Shown one piece after another: positions 1 through 15,553 of a DNA stretch of 64,000 nt. The notes beneath the pieces are model-generated. The model did no database searches. It was not told where the DNA came from and was given only the letters and a program-made list of their open reading frames with translations. The stretch's first letter is position 1. Every line of letters begins with the position of its first letter. Made by a program: the position numbers and the translations under genes. The stretch covers positions 434,001 through 498,000 of the forward strand of contig JAIWNF010000018.1 of assembly GCA_025093555.1 (NCBI GenBank). Reading direction: 5' to 3'. This DNA comes from Circinella umbellata. Taxonomy: Eukaryota > Mucoromycota > Mucoromycetes > Mucorales > Lichtheimiaceae.

Positions 1-57
1 TGTGCGTATGTACTTGTAAATGTTATATAATATAGAGCCATGTATAGAAGAGTAGTT

Positions 58-2521
<2,464 letters not shown>

Positions 2522-2933
2522 TGACGTTAGCTAATTCAGTTATTGTTATAAAGTGAGAGAAGAGGACAAGGTGGAAAGAGAAAAAAAAAAAAAAGATATA
2601 AAATATAGATTTACTATTAACCATGTGACTTGGACTCCTCACTAGCAAATTTTCATGCATGGCTGCAAACCATTAATATTTTACTGTGGAAATTTATTAT
2701 GATAATGATTTTTTTATAATGATATATAAAACGAATATATATAAATGTTGATGGAATGCTAAAATGCGAGTGTGTACTATAATATATTATACTATCGATT
2801 GTGAAAGAGAAAGAGAAAGAAAGGCTTGTATACAGATATAATGATAATAATAGTAATAATAAAATATGTTTTCTACACCAAAACAATTTTGAATATAAAT
2901 AAATGATAATAGGTAAATAAAGCAGGGCGATTG
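2522..2933. other. intergenic spacer
   Basis: About 410 bases between the 3' end of the mannosyltransferase gene and the start codon of poly(A) polymerase, both on the minus strand. It holds A/T tracts and no gene I can support. A minus-strand open frame across 2397-2660 is in another frame and low in complexity. Confidence 0.6.
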
Positions 2934-4482
2934 TTAATTTAATATAGCACGATCAAATGTTCGAAGACAGCTACCCCTAATAACCGTATTAGTTATTCGA
3001 TTATTTCTTACGCGTATATGTTTCTTACGTTGATACTATTAAGGCAGTACATATACTTACTTGGAATTATAATCCCATACAAAAGAATCGTGATTACATG
3101 AACATTTCTTTAATGTGATTTCGTCGGCAGGACAATGTAATACACCTATTATCATTGTTATAAATTAGTACTATGTATACATCTATTAATTTAATTGCGT
3201 ATACGTACTTGTATGACGATAACCCATATCATGAAAGAAGTGGAACTCTTCTTTACGTAACATCATAGCAGCTGCTATTGAATGAACAGGTGCATCACCC
3301 CATCTAAATAGTACATAAATATATATTCACGCATAAAAAGGAAAAAAAAAGTTTTTTTAATAGACATATTACCACGTAACATCCGTCTATTTATTTATTT
3401 TTACCTTTCATAGAAGAATCCGCCCGACTGATCCAAATAATTAAAAAATTGTAAATATTCATTTGATCTCCATAAATCTAACGCTGCAATTTCAAAATTT
3501 GTCCAAAAGTGACATGTATTATACGTCTTTCCATCATCGTCTGTAATAAATTTCCATAAACTTTTCTCTTTTGGTGGAAATCGTTTTATAATCTCAGGAT
3601 GATCGCGTCTAAAGTCTTTGACAGTGTCCCATAAAGTAGGTATCGTAGCAACAAATTCGGTAAATGTTAAAGTAAATGCTATTATACGTATGTTATTTTA
3701 ATTGTAATACGAGTGAGTACTATTGTTATTATTAATATGCTATAATGTTTCCTTACCATATTTCTTGCCATTATTTCGCATAAATTTAAATACATCATAA
3801 TCAATTTCACAAAGGAAATCAACTTCAGGTTCTACACGCCAATAATATTCATATCCATCCAATAGTGGATGTCGAAAGAAAAATCCACTTTGAAATCTAA
3901 ATAATAGAGTAAAAACGAACAAAAACATTGAATAAAAAATTCATGCGGAACAAGTAGTAGTATCATGATCAAAAATAACTTTTTTTACCTGCACATATGT
4001 CGATAGCTTTCTGAATCAGCATAAGGTACGTTTGTTTCAACCATTTTTTGTCGCTGTTCAGCCGCCACAGATTGATTGATAAAATCTGGATAACCCCACA
4101 TTTGTTCATCCAATTTTCCATAAAATTTCTCTGCTTTACCCAGTTTTTTGGTTTCTTCGATAAACTCTTCCGTAAAGTCGTCGTCATTCAAAAACACGTA
4201 AGGATAATTGTATTTGTTATTAAATGTACTTTCCATTTGCTTAATGGAGGATTTGATTCCCTCCAATTCACTATTTCGAACTAAAATGACAAAACAAGCA
4301 TTGACCGGGTCATCAGGGTCAAAGTTCCTGGTTGTTCGGTATTCATTCCATGCGTCGGCAATACCACTTGGGATAGTAGTGAAATAATAAAAGGATATAA
4401 GAATTAATAGGAGAGCGGTAGAAAAGAATAATAGTAATATGGGTGTAGATCGTCTTGTGTTGCAAGAAGGTTTAGTAAACAT
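2934..4482 (-). CDS. GT15 alpha-1,2-mannosyltransferase (KRE2/MNT1/KTR family), 6 exons, about 374 aa
   Basis: Golgi enzyme that transfers mannose from GDP-mannose to O- and N-linked glycans of secreted and wall proteins. Exons: 4482-3989, 3896-3757, 3678-3405, 3303-3209, 3145-3061, 2970-2934; phases agree. Type II topology is visible: a short basic N-terminus, one membrane segment (residues about 14-35), then a lumenal catalytic domain. Family motifs include [28 protein letters not shown] (the glutamate near residue 274 corresponds to the proposed nucleophile), [17 protein letters not shown] and YRHTSVLHCP. The last small exon gives the ending [13 protein letters not shown]; if it is not used, a stop at 3057-3059 ends the protein at YNSK. 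KRE2, KTR1 and other members cannot be separated from sequence alone. Confidence 0.92.
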
Positions 4483-6534
4483 TTGTTTGTTTTGTATATA
4501 TTATATATATATGTTATGTTATTATTGCTATTTATTTGTTTTTTTTTTTTTTACTGTTAATAATAATAATAAAAGAACGAAAAGAGAACTAAAAGAAAAC
4601 CCAGAGACTTAGCTTGTTTCATTGAAAGTTCCCAATTTTTTTTTTATTTAATCATGTTACACGGATTGTAGCTTCGAAAGTTCTTATTACAGTTGTACAT
4701 GAGTTAGTGGCCTTCTTAATTGTCTCAAATGTGCACTTTAATTATAGCATCCTTCTCATCTTTCGTTGCTATTTTAGTTTTATTATTATTAACAAATGTA
4801 TACTTCTGATTATTTTTTATATTATAACTCTAAATCTATTAGCGTTCAGTATTTTTTGTTAATAATAATAATAATAAGGGGAATTGACTTTTACTTTTAA
4901 AAAAATAGGCTGATCACTTGAAGCCATTATTTGCTGTCATTTTATAATTAGTCGTTGGATTATTTCTTTGTAGATCCCTGTGTAACATAAATAAAACCAT
5001 TGCTAAGCGTTCGGAGAAAGAATATATTTATCGGAAGATAAAAAGGTCTTTTTTTCTTGGGGGGTCCATTAATATATTTATACTTATTCAGGGTTAAACT
5101 TTTTTCTTTCATAAAAAAAAAATGATGGTTTCTGCACCAAGAAAAAAAAGTCTCCTTAGAAGTTCTTTAGATCAATAATATATATAAAAGAAAGTTTATT
5201 TTATAAACGGTATAAACAACGAATTTATCAATTAAATTTAATTGTCTAATGAGATAGTAATCAATGATAGTAAATCAATCAATTTCAATCCTGATAGATA
5301 GAAGGAGGAGAGTACTACTACTATTAATCATGAAAGGATAATGATAAAATGACAGTAAGGATTATATATATTTATATCATCATAGACATATACGTATACG
5401 TATATTGATAGATATAAAAATGCCACAATGACGCCGAACATCCAACAATTTGTTGTATCAAGCAATTTATTTCGTTTGTCATAAATCGAACAGTTTTTTT
5501 TTATATAATACTAATTTATTTAGACTGTTTATTTATTTTAGCAATGATTCTTCAAACGAGTTATGTATCAAAATTTGAGTTGATATATATCTTTTTTTCA
5601 TAGAAATGTTTTGCACAAACACAATTTTTAACTATCAAGTGCATTACCTATTAGTGGACGTCTCTTAGGAATCATCCCTTCTTCGTCAGACTCCAGCCAA
5701 AGCCATTACAAAACGCCATGCAGATCGAGGTTAGATCTGTGTGACATCTGATTACGTACGTATTTTTTTATTTATTTATTTATTCCAGTAAAAAATTGGA
5801 TAAAGCATATATAATATCTCGAGCTAATTTTTTGTTTTTATCTTTTTTAATTTTACTATATAAATACTGTAAAACTAAAATAGGATCAAAAATTATACTC
5901 TTAAAGTTATTGTACTAGTTATTGTAATGTGATGCCCATAGCGTCGTGTTATCAATTTACCATCAACATGACCAATAATTAATGCGAGTGATATATCACA
6001 CACTCTCTTCATTTTAGACATAGTACGTAATACCAACTTACTGGGGTAATTTTATGATCAACGTGCGTATCATCCCTCGTCCTTCATAAATTCATACGTA
6101 CACATAAGTAAACTAATTAATCAGAAACTATCCAATCGAAAGCGTGTTTTTTTATAAAAGATACGTGAACCCATACAAAGGTAGCTGTATATATCAATTG
6201 CTAAATGTTATAGAAAAAATTAACAGTGATTTTTACTTTGGAGGCAGAGATCAAATTCACCAAGATATTGCAATACAAATATATTTTTATATGCATATAG
6301 TTAAAATATGGTTTCTCTCATCATTACGCTCCAAAAAAAAAAAGCAAATAAACAAGTGAATTAAAACTGATACAAAAAAAAAGATATTTATATTATATAT
6401 AGATATTGATAGATAAATAGATAGATAAAAAGAATAGATAGATAAAAAAAACGAAGAAAGGAAGAAAGAAAAAAAGAACAAACAAACAAACAACAAACGA
6501 GGACTATGTACATTTACAGTTATATAAATCATCA
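4483..6534. other. intergenic region, about 2 kb
   Basis: AT-rich DNA between the start of the mannosyltransferase gene and the 3' end of the histidine kinase gene. It contains homopolymer and short (GATA)-like runs near 6400-6450 that lie in the likely 3' region of the kinase gene. Only tiny open frames are present, none with recognisable similarity, and I see no tRNA or rRNA. Confidence 0.6.
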
Positions 6535-9500
6535 TTATTGGGATCTAGAAGCAAACTTCTTGATAGCTGATATTAATTCTGGGAATCTTAATGGTTTCGT
6601 GACATATTCGTCCTAATATAATAAGTTGTGATAATAATAATGTTTCCGTTAATCGTAAATACTATACAAAAATTATTTTTTTTATCTTTGCAAACTTACC
6701 ATTCCGGCATTTAAACATTTCTCTCGATCACCAATCATAGCGTGTGCTGTCAATGCAATGATAGGAATATGAGCATCTGTACCTGATGCCTTTTCAATAT
6801 CACGAATCTTTTGAGTTGCTTCAAAACCACCCATGACAGGCATTTGAACATCCATTAAAATCAAATCAAAGGATTGAGATTGGAATGCTTGTACGGCCAA
6901 TTGACCGTTGGATACAATCTTGACATGATGACCGAATTTCTCCAAGATACGTACTGCTAATTTTTGATTTACAATATTATCCTCTGCCAATAAGATTTCG
7001 AGCGAAGCCGATTTAGCTGCATCGCTTGGTAAAGCGACATGGTTTTCTAATGCTGGTAATAAAGCATGTGCAAGATCCAAAACACTGACAGGAGAATTGA
7101 TACAGCTGGTAATACCCAAATCAATACATAGTTTCATGTTGAGTGGATGAATATCGGGTGTAATAAGGACGATGGGAGTGAAACGTAAATGAACAATTTC
7201 TCGAATACGTTCTGCATGTGACATTTTGTCGACAATTAGTGTATCAAACAAAGGTGCATGATCGGTTCGATTTGTAGTGGAGTTGGCTGTATTGGTAGCT
7301 TCAGCAATGCTTGTGACCTTCAAGGGACGAAGACCCAATTCACTGATTTGGTCCATGAGGTTGTTACTTTGATCACCAGGGGTGGTTTCTAAGAAAAGAA
7401 CACGTCGACCTTGGAATCGAGTCAATTTTTCTCGAACTTCTTTTTCGCCCATGTTATATTGTCGTAAGTTGACAGTGAAATAGAATTGAGATCCACGACC
7501 GTACATTGATTCTACCCATAAAGTACCACCCATCAATTGTACAAATGCCTTGGAAATAGATAGTCCTAAACCAGTACCACCATATTTACGTCTATATATA
7601 TATATAAACAAAAATGTTTAGAAATTATTTTTATCATCAATCCAACATTTCAACCTGTTTAAATGAACCCACCCACCCCTTTTTTTTTGTTTCTCTATAC
7701 CAAATTATAATAATAATGATCTTACGTTGTACCACCATCAGCTTGTGCAAAGGTATCAAAGATAACATCTAATTTATCTGATGGAATACCAATACCTGTG
7801 TCACTAACACAAAATTCTACTTTTACATGATCCCCTTGCATTTCAATAGCTCGAGTTTGTAATACAACTTCACCATGATTTGTAAACTTGACAGCATTAC
7901 CAATCAAATTAGTAATGACCTGACGTAAACGTAATGGATCACCCACCAGTTGATCAGGAATTGAATTATCCACACTATAGATCAAATCCAATTTCTTTTG
8001 ATTTGCCTTAACCGCCAATGTCTTGAGAACACTAAAGATAGCTGCTCGAAGTGAGAAAGGAATCGATTCGATCGTCATACGACCTGCTTCAATCTTGGAA
8101 ATATCCAAAATATCATCAATAATCGTCAATAAACTATTAGCCAAACTAGAAACAATCATCAAATTCTCACGTTGTTGACGTGATAATTCAGTTTCCAAAG
8201 TCAAACTTGTCATGCCAATAATACCATTCATGGGTGTACGGATTTCATGACTCATATTGGCTAAAAATTCACTCTTGGAACGATTGGCCAATTCGGCTGC
8301 TTCTTTTGCCAATCGATTCTTTTGAATCGCGTCACGTAAAGAGGCCACCATTTGATTAATTTTAGTCTTGAGAGAATCCATTTCACCAGAAGCTTCCACA
8401 GTAATTAAACGAGAAAAGTCATTTTCGGTAGCAGAAGCAGAAATTTGAGCAAAAGCACGCACTTGGGTTGTCAAGTTGGAAGCCATCGTATTGACATTGC
8501 TTGTGATTTCACGCCATACACCTTCAATATCTTCCACTTCAGCTTGAACACCCAATCTACCTTCCGTACCGACTTCACGAGCAACACGTGTGACTTCGGA
8601 AGCGAATGAATTGAGTTGATCCACCATCGTATTGATCGTGTTTTTAAGTTCGGCAATTTCACCATGGACTTCTACTTCAATCTTTTTAGACAAGTCACCT
8701 TGAGCAACAGCTTTACAAACGGCGGCAATAGCTCGTAATTGATCCGTAAGATTACTGGCCATCAAATTGACATTATCGGTAAGATCTTTCCAAGTACCAT
8801 CGACACCAACGATTGTTGCTTGACCACCCAACATACCCTCGGTACCGACTTCTCTAGCAACCCGAGTTACTTCGGCCGCAAATACTCGTAATTGATCCAC
8901 CATAGAATTTACAGTGTCCCTATAAAAGAATAGATAATTTATCAATATTTCTCCCCGAATTGCTATTTACTCCTTTATTTCTTTTGCCTGCAAAATGAGT
9001 ATATATATATATATCGCTAAATTGCTTATTTTTTTTTCTCTTCACACTTACTTCAGTTCCAATATTTCACCTTGTACTTCAACGACAATCTTACGTGACA
9101 AATCACCTTTAGCAACAGCTGTTGTTACTGTAGCAATAGATCGTACTTGCGTTGTCAAATTACCAGCCATCATGTTAACATTATCTGTTAAATCTTTCCA
9201 TGTACCAGCTACACCTTGAACAATAGCTTGACCACCTAATTTACCCTCGGTACCGACTTCACGAGCAACACGAGTTACTTCAGTTGAAAAGACACTTAAT
9301 TGATCCACCATATCATTCACTGTATTTTTCAAATCTGAAATTTCACCTCGTGCTTCCACATGAATCTTTTTAGAAAGATCACCATTGGCTACAGCCTTGG
9401 TCACTTCAGCAATAGATCGTACTTGCGTCGTAAGATTCGCAGCCATGATATTCACATTATCCGTGAGTTCATTCCAAGTACCTGCCACACCTTGTACAAT

Positions 9501-12500
9501 GGCTTGTCCTCCTAGTCGCCCTTCTGTACCTACTTCTTTGGATACACGCGTGACTTCAGATGCAAACACTCTTAGTTGATCCACCATGTTGTTTACAATA
9601 TTCTTGAGTTCCAATATCTCGCCACCGGATTCGACTTCGATTTTTTTAGATAAGTCACCTAATGCTACTGCTTTGGTCACTTCGGCAATAGATCGTACTT
9701 GGTTTGTCAGATTGGCCGCCATGATATTGACATTATTTGTCAATTCATGCCAAGTACCAGCAACACCTTCGACCATGGCTTGACCACCTAATTTACCTTC
9801 CGTACCTACTTCTTTGGATACACGTGTGACTTCAGATGCAAAAATTCGTAATTGATCCACCATGTTATTGACAATATTTTTAAGTTCCAAAATTTCACCA
9901 CCTGATTCCACTTCAATTTTTTTAGATAAATCACCCAAGGCTACGGCTTTTGTCACTTCTGCAATCGATCGCACTTGATTTGTTAGATTAGCAGCCATGA
10001 TATTGACATTGTTGGTAAGTTCCATCCAAGTACCGTCGACATTGGGTACCATGGCTTGACCTCCTAGTTTACCATCCGTCCCGACTTCTTTAGATACACG
10101 CGTGACTTCAGATGCAAAAATACGTAGTTGATCCACCATGTTATTCACAATATCTTTCAGTTCTAGAATTTCACCCCGCGTTTCAACTTCAATCTTTTTA
10201 CTAAGGTCACCTAGAGCAACAGCCTTGGTGACTTGTGCAATAGATCGTACTTGTGTTGTCAAATTAGCTGCCATGGTATTGACATTGTCTGTTAAATCAA
10301 GCCATGTTCCTGCAACACCTTCTACCATGGCTTGACCACCCAATTTACCCTCCGTACCGACTTCTTTGGATACTCTCGTGACTTCAGCTGCAAAAACACT
10401 GAGTTGATCTACCATGTCATTCACAGTATTTTTTAGATCCGAAATTTCACCCCGTGCTTCCACTTCAATCTTCTTCGATAGATCACCGTTGGCTACTGCT
10501 TTTGTGACTTGAGCAATCGATCTTACTTGTGTCGTCAGATTCGCTGCCATTGTATTGACATTATCTGTCAAGTCCATCCAAGTACCCGCCACACCATTCA
10601 CAACAGCTTGACCACCTAGTTTACCATCTGTACCTACTTCGCGTGACACACGTGTGACCTCGGAAGCAAACACACGTAATTGATCCACCATATTATTCAC
10701 AATATTCTTGAGATCCAAAATTTCACCACGCGTTTCTACTTCAATCTTTTTAGACAAATCACCACTGGCTACGGCTTTCGTCACTTCTGCAATAGATCGT
10801 ACTTGGGTTGTCAAATTGGCCGCCATGATATTGACATTGTCTGTCAATTCATTCCAAGTGCCTGCAACACCTTGTACCACAGCTTGACCACCCAATTTAC
10901 CTTCCGTACCTACTTCTTTGGATACACGTGTGACTTCAGAAGCAAAAATACGTAATTGATCCACCATGTTATTGACGATATTTTTAAGTTCTAATATTTC
11001 ACCACCGGATTCCACTTCAATTTTTTTAGATAAATCACCCAAGGCGACAGCTTTCGTCACTTCGGCAATGGACCGGACTTGACTGGTTAAATTAGCAGCC
11101 ATTGTATTGACATTATCGGTTAGATCCATCCAGGTACCCGCCACACCTTGTACAACCGCTTGACCACCTAATTTACCATCCGTTCCGACTTCTCTTGCCA
11201 CACGGGTTACTTCGGATGCAAAAACCCGAAGTTGATCCACCATGTTATTAACAATGTTCTTGAGTTCCAATATTTCACCACCACTTTCGACTTCAATTTT
11301 TTTAGATAAATCACCATGCGCTACAGCTTTTGTTACTTCTGCAATGGATCGTACTTGATTCGTTAAATTGGCCGCCATTTGATTGACATTATCGGTTAAT
11401 TCATGCCAAGTACCAGCAACACCTTCGACCATGGCTTGACCACCTAATTTACCTTCGGTGCCGACTTCTTTAGATACACGTGTCACTTCAGATGCAAAAA
11501 TACGTAATTGATCCACCATATTATTCACTATATTTTTGAGTTCCAGTATTTCTCCTCCAGATTCCACTTCAATCTTTTTAGATAAATCACCCAACGCTAC
11601 AGCTTTCGTTACTTCAGCAATTGATCGGACTTGATCTGTGAGATTGGCAGCCATGATATTGACATTACTTGTCAATTCGTTCCAAGTACCAGCCACACCT
11701 TGTACCACAGCTTGACCACCCAGTTTACCTTCAGTGCCGACTTCTTTAGATACTCGAGTCACTTCAGAAGCAAACACACGTAATTGATCCACCATGTTAT
11801 TTACAATATCTTTAAGTGCTAAAATTTCACCACCGGATTCCACTTCAATTTTTTTAGACAAATCACCATTCGCTACAGCTTTGGTCACTTCTGCGATAGA
11901 ACGCACTTGCGTCGTAAGATTGGCAGCCATCTGATTGACATTATCTGTCAAGTCCATCCAAGTACCATCCACATTAGGTACCATGGCTTGCCCCCCTAAT
12001 TTTCCATCTGTACCGACTTCTTTAGCAACACGTGTTACTTCATCTGCAAATACATTGAGTTGATCCACCATATTATTCACAGTATTCTTGAGATCCAAAA
12101 TTTCACCACGTGTTTCGACATCGATTTTTTTAGATAAATCACCTTTTGCAACGGCTTTTGTTACTTGTGCAATAGATCGTACTTGAGTTGTTAAATTCGC
12201 CGCCATTGTATTCACATTATCCGTTAGATCTTTCCATGTCCCACTCACACTGGGAACCACGGCTTCACCACCCAATTTACCCTCGGTACCGACTTCTCTT
12301 GCCACTCTTGTGACTTCGGAAGCAAATACTCGTAATTGATCCACCATGTTATTGACTGTATCCTTAAGATCTGATATTTCACCACTCACGTTAACGAAAA
12401 TCTTTTTAGATAAATCCCCATTGGCAACAGCTTTCGTCACCACGGCAATGGATCGTACTTGAGTTGTAAGATTGGTAGCCATGGTATTGACATTATCCGT

Positions 12501-14595
12501 CAAATCTTTCCAAGTACCATCGACATTAGGAACCAAGGCTTGGCCACCTAATTTACCTGCCGTACCAACCTCTTTAGCTACTCGGGTGACTTCAGTAGAA
12601 AAGACACGTAGTTGATCCACCATATTATTGACAGTATTTTTTAAATCCAAAATTTCACCACGGGTTTCAACGTCAATTTTTTTGGATAAATCACCTTTAG
12701 CAACCGCTTTGGTTACTTCGGCAATAGATCTCACTTGTGTGGTTAGATTGGCCGCCATTGTATTGACATTGTCAGTTAGATCTTTCCATGCTCCTCCCAC
12801 ATCTTTTACAACAGCTTGTCCACCTAGTTTGCCTTCAACACCGACTTCGAGTGATACCCGCCTTACTTCTGCTGAAAACAATGTAAGTTGGTCCACCTAA
12901 TTAAATGGATTTTAAATTACAGGATGAGAAAATGGGGGGAAAGAATAAATTTTTATATATAAGAAAAAAAGAAATAGTATACCATTCGATTCATTGTATT
13001 TTTCAATTCAAGCATTTCACCTTGAGCACTCGCTGTCACTTTTTTACTAAGATCACCCTTTGCCACAGCTTTAGCCACGAGAGCAATATCTCGTACTTGA
13101 TCTGTAATCTTACATGCCATCAAATTGACATTATCGGTTAAATCTTTCCATGTACCAGCCACATCTTTAACAACAGCTTGTCCACCTAATACACCTTCTG
13201 TTCCAACTTCAAGAGATACACGAGTTACTTCTGTAGCAAACGTTGATAACTATAAATAAAAGATAAAAATATATATATAAATATAATGCATAAAGATAAT
13301 TAAAAGTAATCCCAAAAGTTTTTGTATTTACCTGATCAACCATTGTATTGATAGTATTTTTTAAATCCAACATTTCACCACGAACTTCAACAGTAACTTT
13401 CTTTGTAAGATCACCACGTGCAACAGATTTAGAGACTTGAGCAATATCACGTACTTGGTTAGTCAGGTTATCGGCCATTGTATTCACATTATCAGTCAGT
13501 TCTTTCCATATACCATCAGCACCGGCCACTTTGGCTTGAGCACCTAATTTTCCTTCTGTTCCGACCTCGTGTGCAACGCGTGACACTTCAGATGCAAATG
13601 TATTAAGTTGATTCACTATATATTATAGAATGGGGAAAAAATTTATAATAAAACAATTTTTTAATATTAAATTTTTTTTTTGTGTTTCATGTCCCGCTTT
13701 TAGCACTAAAAACAAAAAAAAAAGGGGTTTCTTTTTTTTTTTTACCCATGGTATTAAATGTATTCTTCAATAATAAAGTTTCGCCTTTAACAGGTACTGT
13801 CATTGCTTTACTAAGATCACCACGTGCAATAGCTGTTGAAACATCAGCAATGTCACGTACTTGTTCTAAATGATTTCGGGTCATACTATTTAAATCTACA
13901 ACGACTTCTCGCCAAGCGCCAGCCATTTGAGAGTCAATACGAGCTTGTACGCCTAATTTTCCTTTTACGGCAGTTTCATGGGCAACATACATGACCTCAT
14001 CTGTAATACCTTGCAGATGACTTGCCATAGCATTGATCGCATTTTTTAATGTATTGATAGGAGCATTGGATTCAATATTACTTGTTGTTGTACCGATACA
14101 TCGTTCATGATTACATGTTACTCTTTGATTTAATTCACCTGCATAGATAGCCGATGCTACTTTGACGGCTTGCATGACACAGTCGGGACATACAATATTA
14201 TTCACAGTGGAGTTGTTATTCGGCGTAGTAGTTGCGGCAGCTGCTGCTGCAGTTACAAAAGACATGGCGTCATTATTATTTCCAAAAAAGACTGGGAATG
14301 CAGATGAACCGGATGGAACAGTGAATGGTGGAGTTGGCATAGGTGTACTTGTGTTTGTTGGAGGAGCATGATGTAAAAGACGATCAATATGTGAAGAAGT
14401 AGAAGACGATGATGAAGAAGGTGTAGCAGAAGTCGAGGAGGTAGTGGCAGCTTTAATATATAGATATAGAAAGAGCAGAAATTTTAGTAAGAAAATATTA
14501 AATATGAAACAAAAGAAAAAAAAATGTATAAACTAACCCCCCCCCACCCTCTCCCCCCCCCTTTTCCTTGTTCTGGCTTTTTACCTTTTTACACA

Positions 14596-14633
<38 letters not shown>

Positions 14634-15553
14634 TACATGTATATACACTATGCATATCTCCCATGACCATAACCCCATAATAACAACCTACGTAATAATT
14701 ATATACCCAAAAATAAAAAAAAAGAAAGATAGATAGAAAAATAAAAAAATTTTGTTTTGTTATTTTTACCAATACAATGATTTGATGGAATCGAAACAAT
14801 AGAATGTGTTTGTTGCATTCGTTCAATCAATGAAGTATCCTTAATAGTTGGGATCCCATCTTCGGGAGTCATGTGTGATTGATTTTGATCCAAGTGACCT
14901 TGTTGTTCTTTTACAGCAACAGAATTATTATTTTTATTGTTGCTAGGAAGTGGAATAACTTCGTCATCATCATTATTGGTATCCTCGTGATGATTCTTTT
15001 GTTGTTGTTGTTGTTGTTGTTGAATTTGATGAGGTACTAAAAGTTGATGTTGTTGTTGTATAGCTATCCGATATCTAAGATTTTCAGTTTCTAATTGTAA
15101 CTGTCGTTGAGCAATATTTTTTAATGCTGTATCCAAAGAAGTGGCAATTTCTGAATTTTTTGAATCAAGTTTATCTAAAGTATCCGATGTTAAACGGTTA
15201 CTAAGACAATGATCAATCCTGCCTTTATCAAGACTATATACAATTTCCTGGATATAATCCAGAACTGTTGTACTCATTTCTTTGTTATTTATATTATTTG
15301 TTGTATCCGTTGTTTGTTGTTTTTGTTGTTGTTGTTCAGGACGAGTTAAAATTGTTGAATTATTATCGTTATTAGAAGAAACGGTGGGAATATATGTTAA
15401 AGCAGCAGACGTGTTAATATTATTATTATTATTATCGTTAAGTTGAGTTGTTAATGACGATTGCTGTAATTGAGATGAATTAGACAGTTTTCTAGCACAA
15501 ATTTTCTTTGATGAATGATTACTGTCGTCTGCCGTAGTAAAAGAGCGTTTCAT
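6535..15553 (-). CDS. NIK1: group III hybrid histidine kinase (NIK1/OS-1 type) with giant polyHAMP array, 8 exons, about 2,682 aa
   Basis: Cytosolic sensor kinase that feeds the HOG osmotic-stress phosphorelay; the family is the phenylpyrrole/dicarboximide fungicide target. Exons: 15553-14770, 14450-13746, 13615-13332, 13249-12983, 12896-9052, 8919-7726, 7591-6700, 6612-6535; every phase agrees. Order of parts: a 350-residue N/Q/S-rich leader with a short helical stretch, polyHAMP (residues about 355-2160), HisKA with [11 protein letters not shown] (phospho-His H2186), HATPase_c with [15 protein letters not shown] and YGGTGLGL, a degenerate receiver-like segment, then REC with [13 protein letters not shown] (phospho-Asp D2607) and the lysine in DEYVTKPL. 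No membrane segment. Start: a stop lies in frame just upstream of the ATG at 15553. Typical relatives are near 1,300 residues with roughly five to seven HAMP repeats, so this one is about twice as long. Confidence 0.95.
8340..14160 (-). repeat. tandem array of about 20 HAMP-pair units (92 aa, 276 bp each)
   Basis: I count 20 GDLS-type half-units (consensus VTKAVAxGDLSKKIxVE, LKxxVNxMVDQL) alternating with 19 GKLGGQ-type half-units (consensus [12 protein letters not shown], GTWxDLTDNVNxMAANL). Fourteen complete units sit in the single 3,845-bp exon 12896-9052. Two more are in exon 8919-7726, one each in exons 13249-12983 and 13615-13332, and the first two, the most divergent, in 14450-13746. 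Units 6 and 12 of the long exon differ at only 3 of 92 residues; the outermost units diverge most. Confidence 0.95.
14591..14630. repeat. (AC)n microsatellite
   Basis: AC repeat with one interruption, next to C-rich runs. It is inside the first intron (14769-14451) of the histidine kinase gene. Confidence 0.95.

Noticed and set aside
5628..6020. Short minus-strand frames in the 4.5-6.5 kb spacer (25 and about 42 codons)
   Set aside because: Too short, no splice-compatible partners and no family similarity.
6287..6535. Minus-strand open frame rich in F, S and Y
   Set aside because: Produced by (GATA)- and A-rich simple repeats downstream of the kinase gene.
9048..12900. Regular repeats that could suggest a CRISPR or satellite array
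   Set aside because: The repeats are 276 bp long, diverged mainly at silent positions and encode HAMP modules in one continuous frame.
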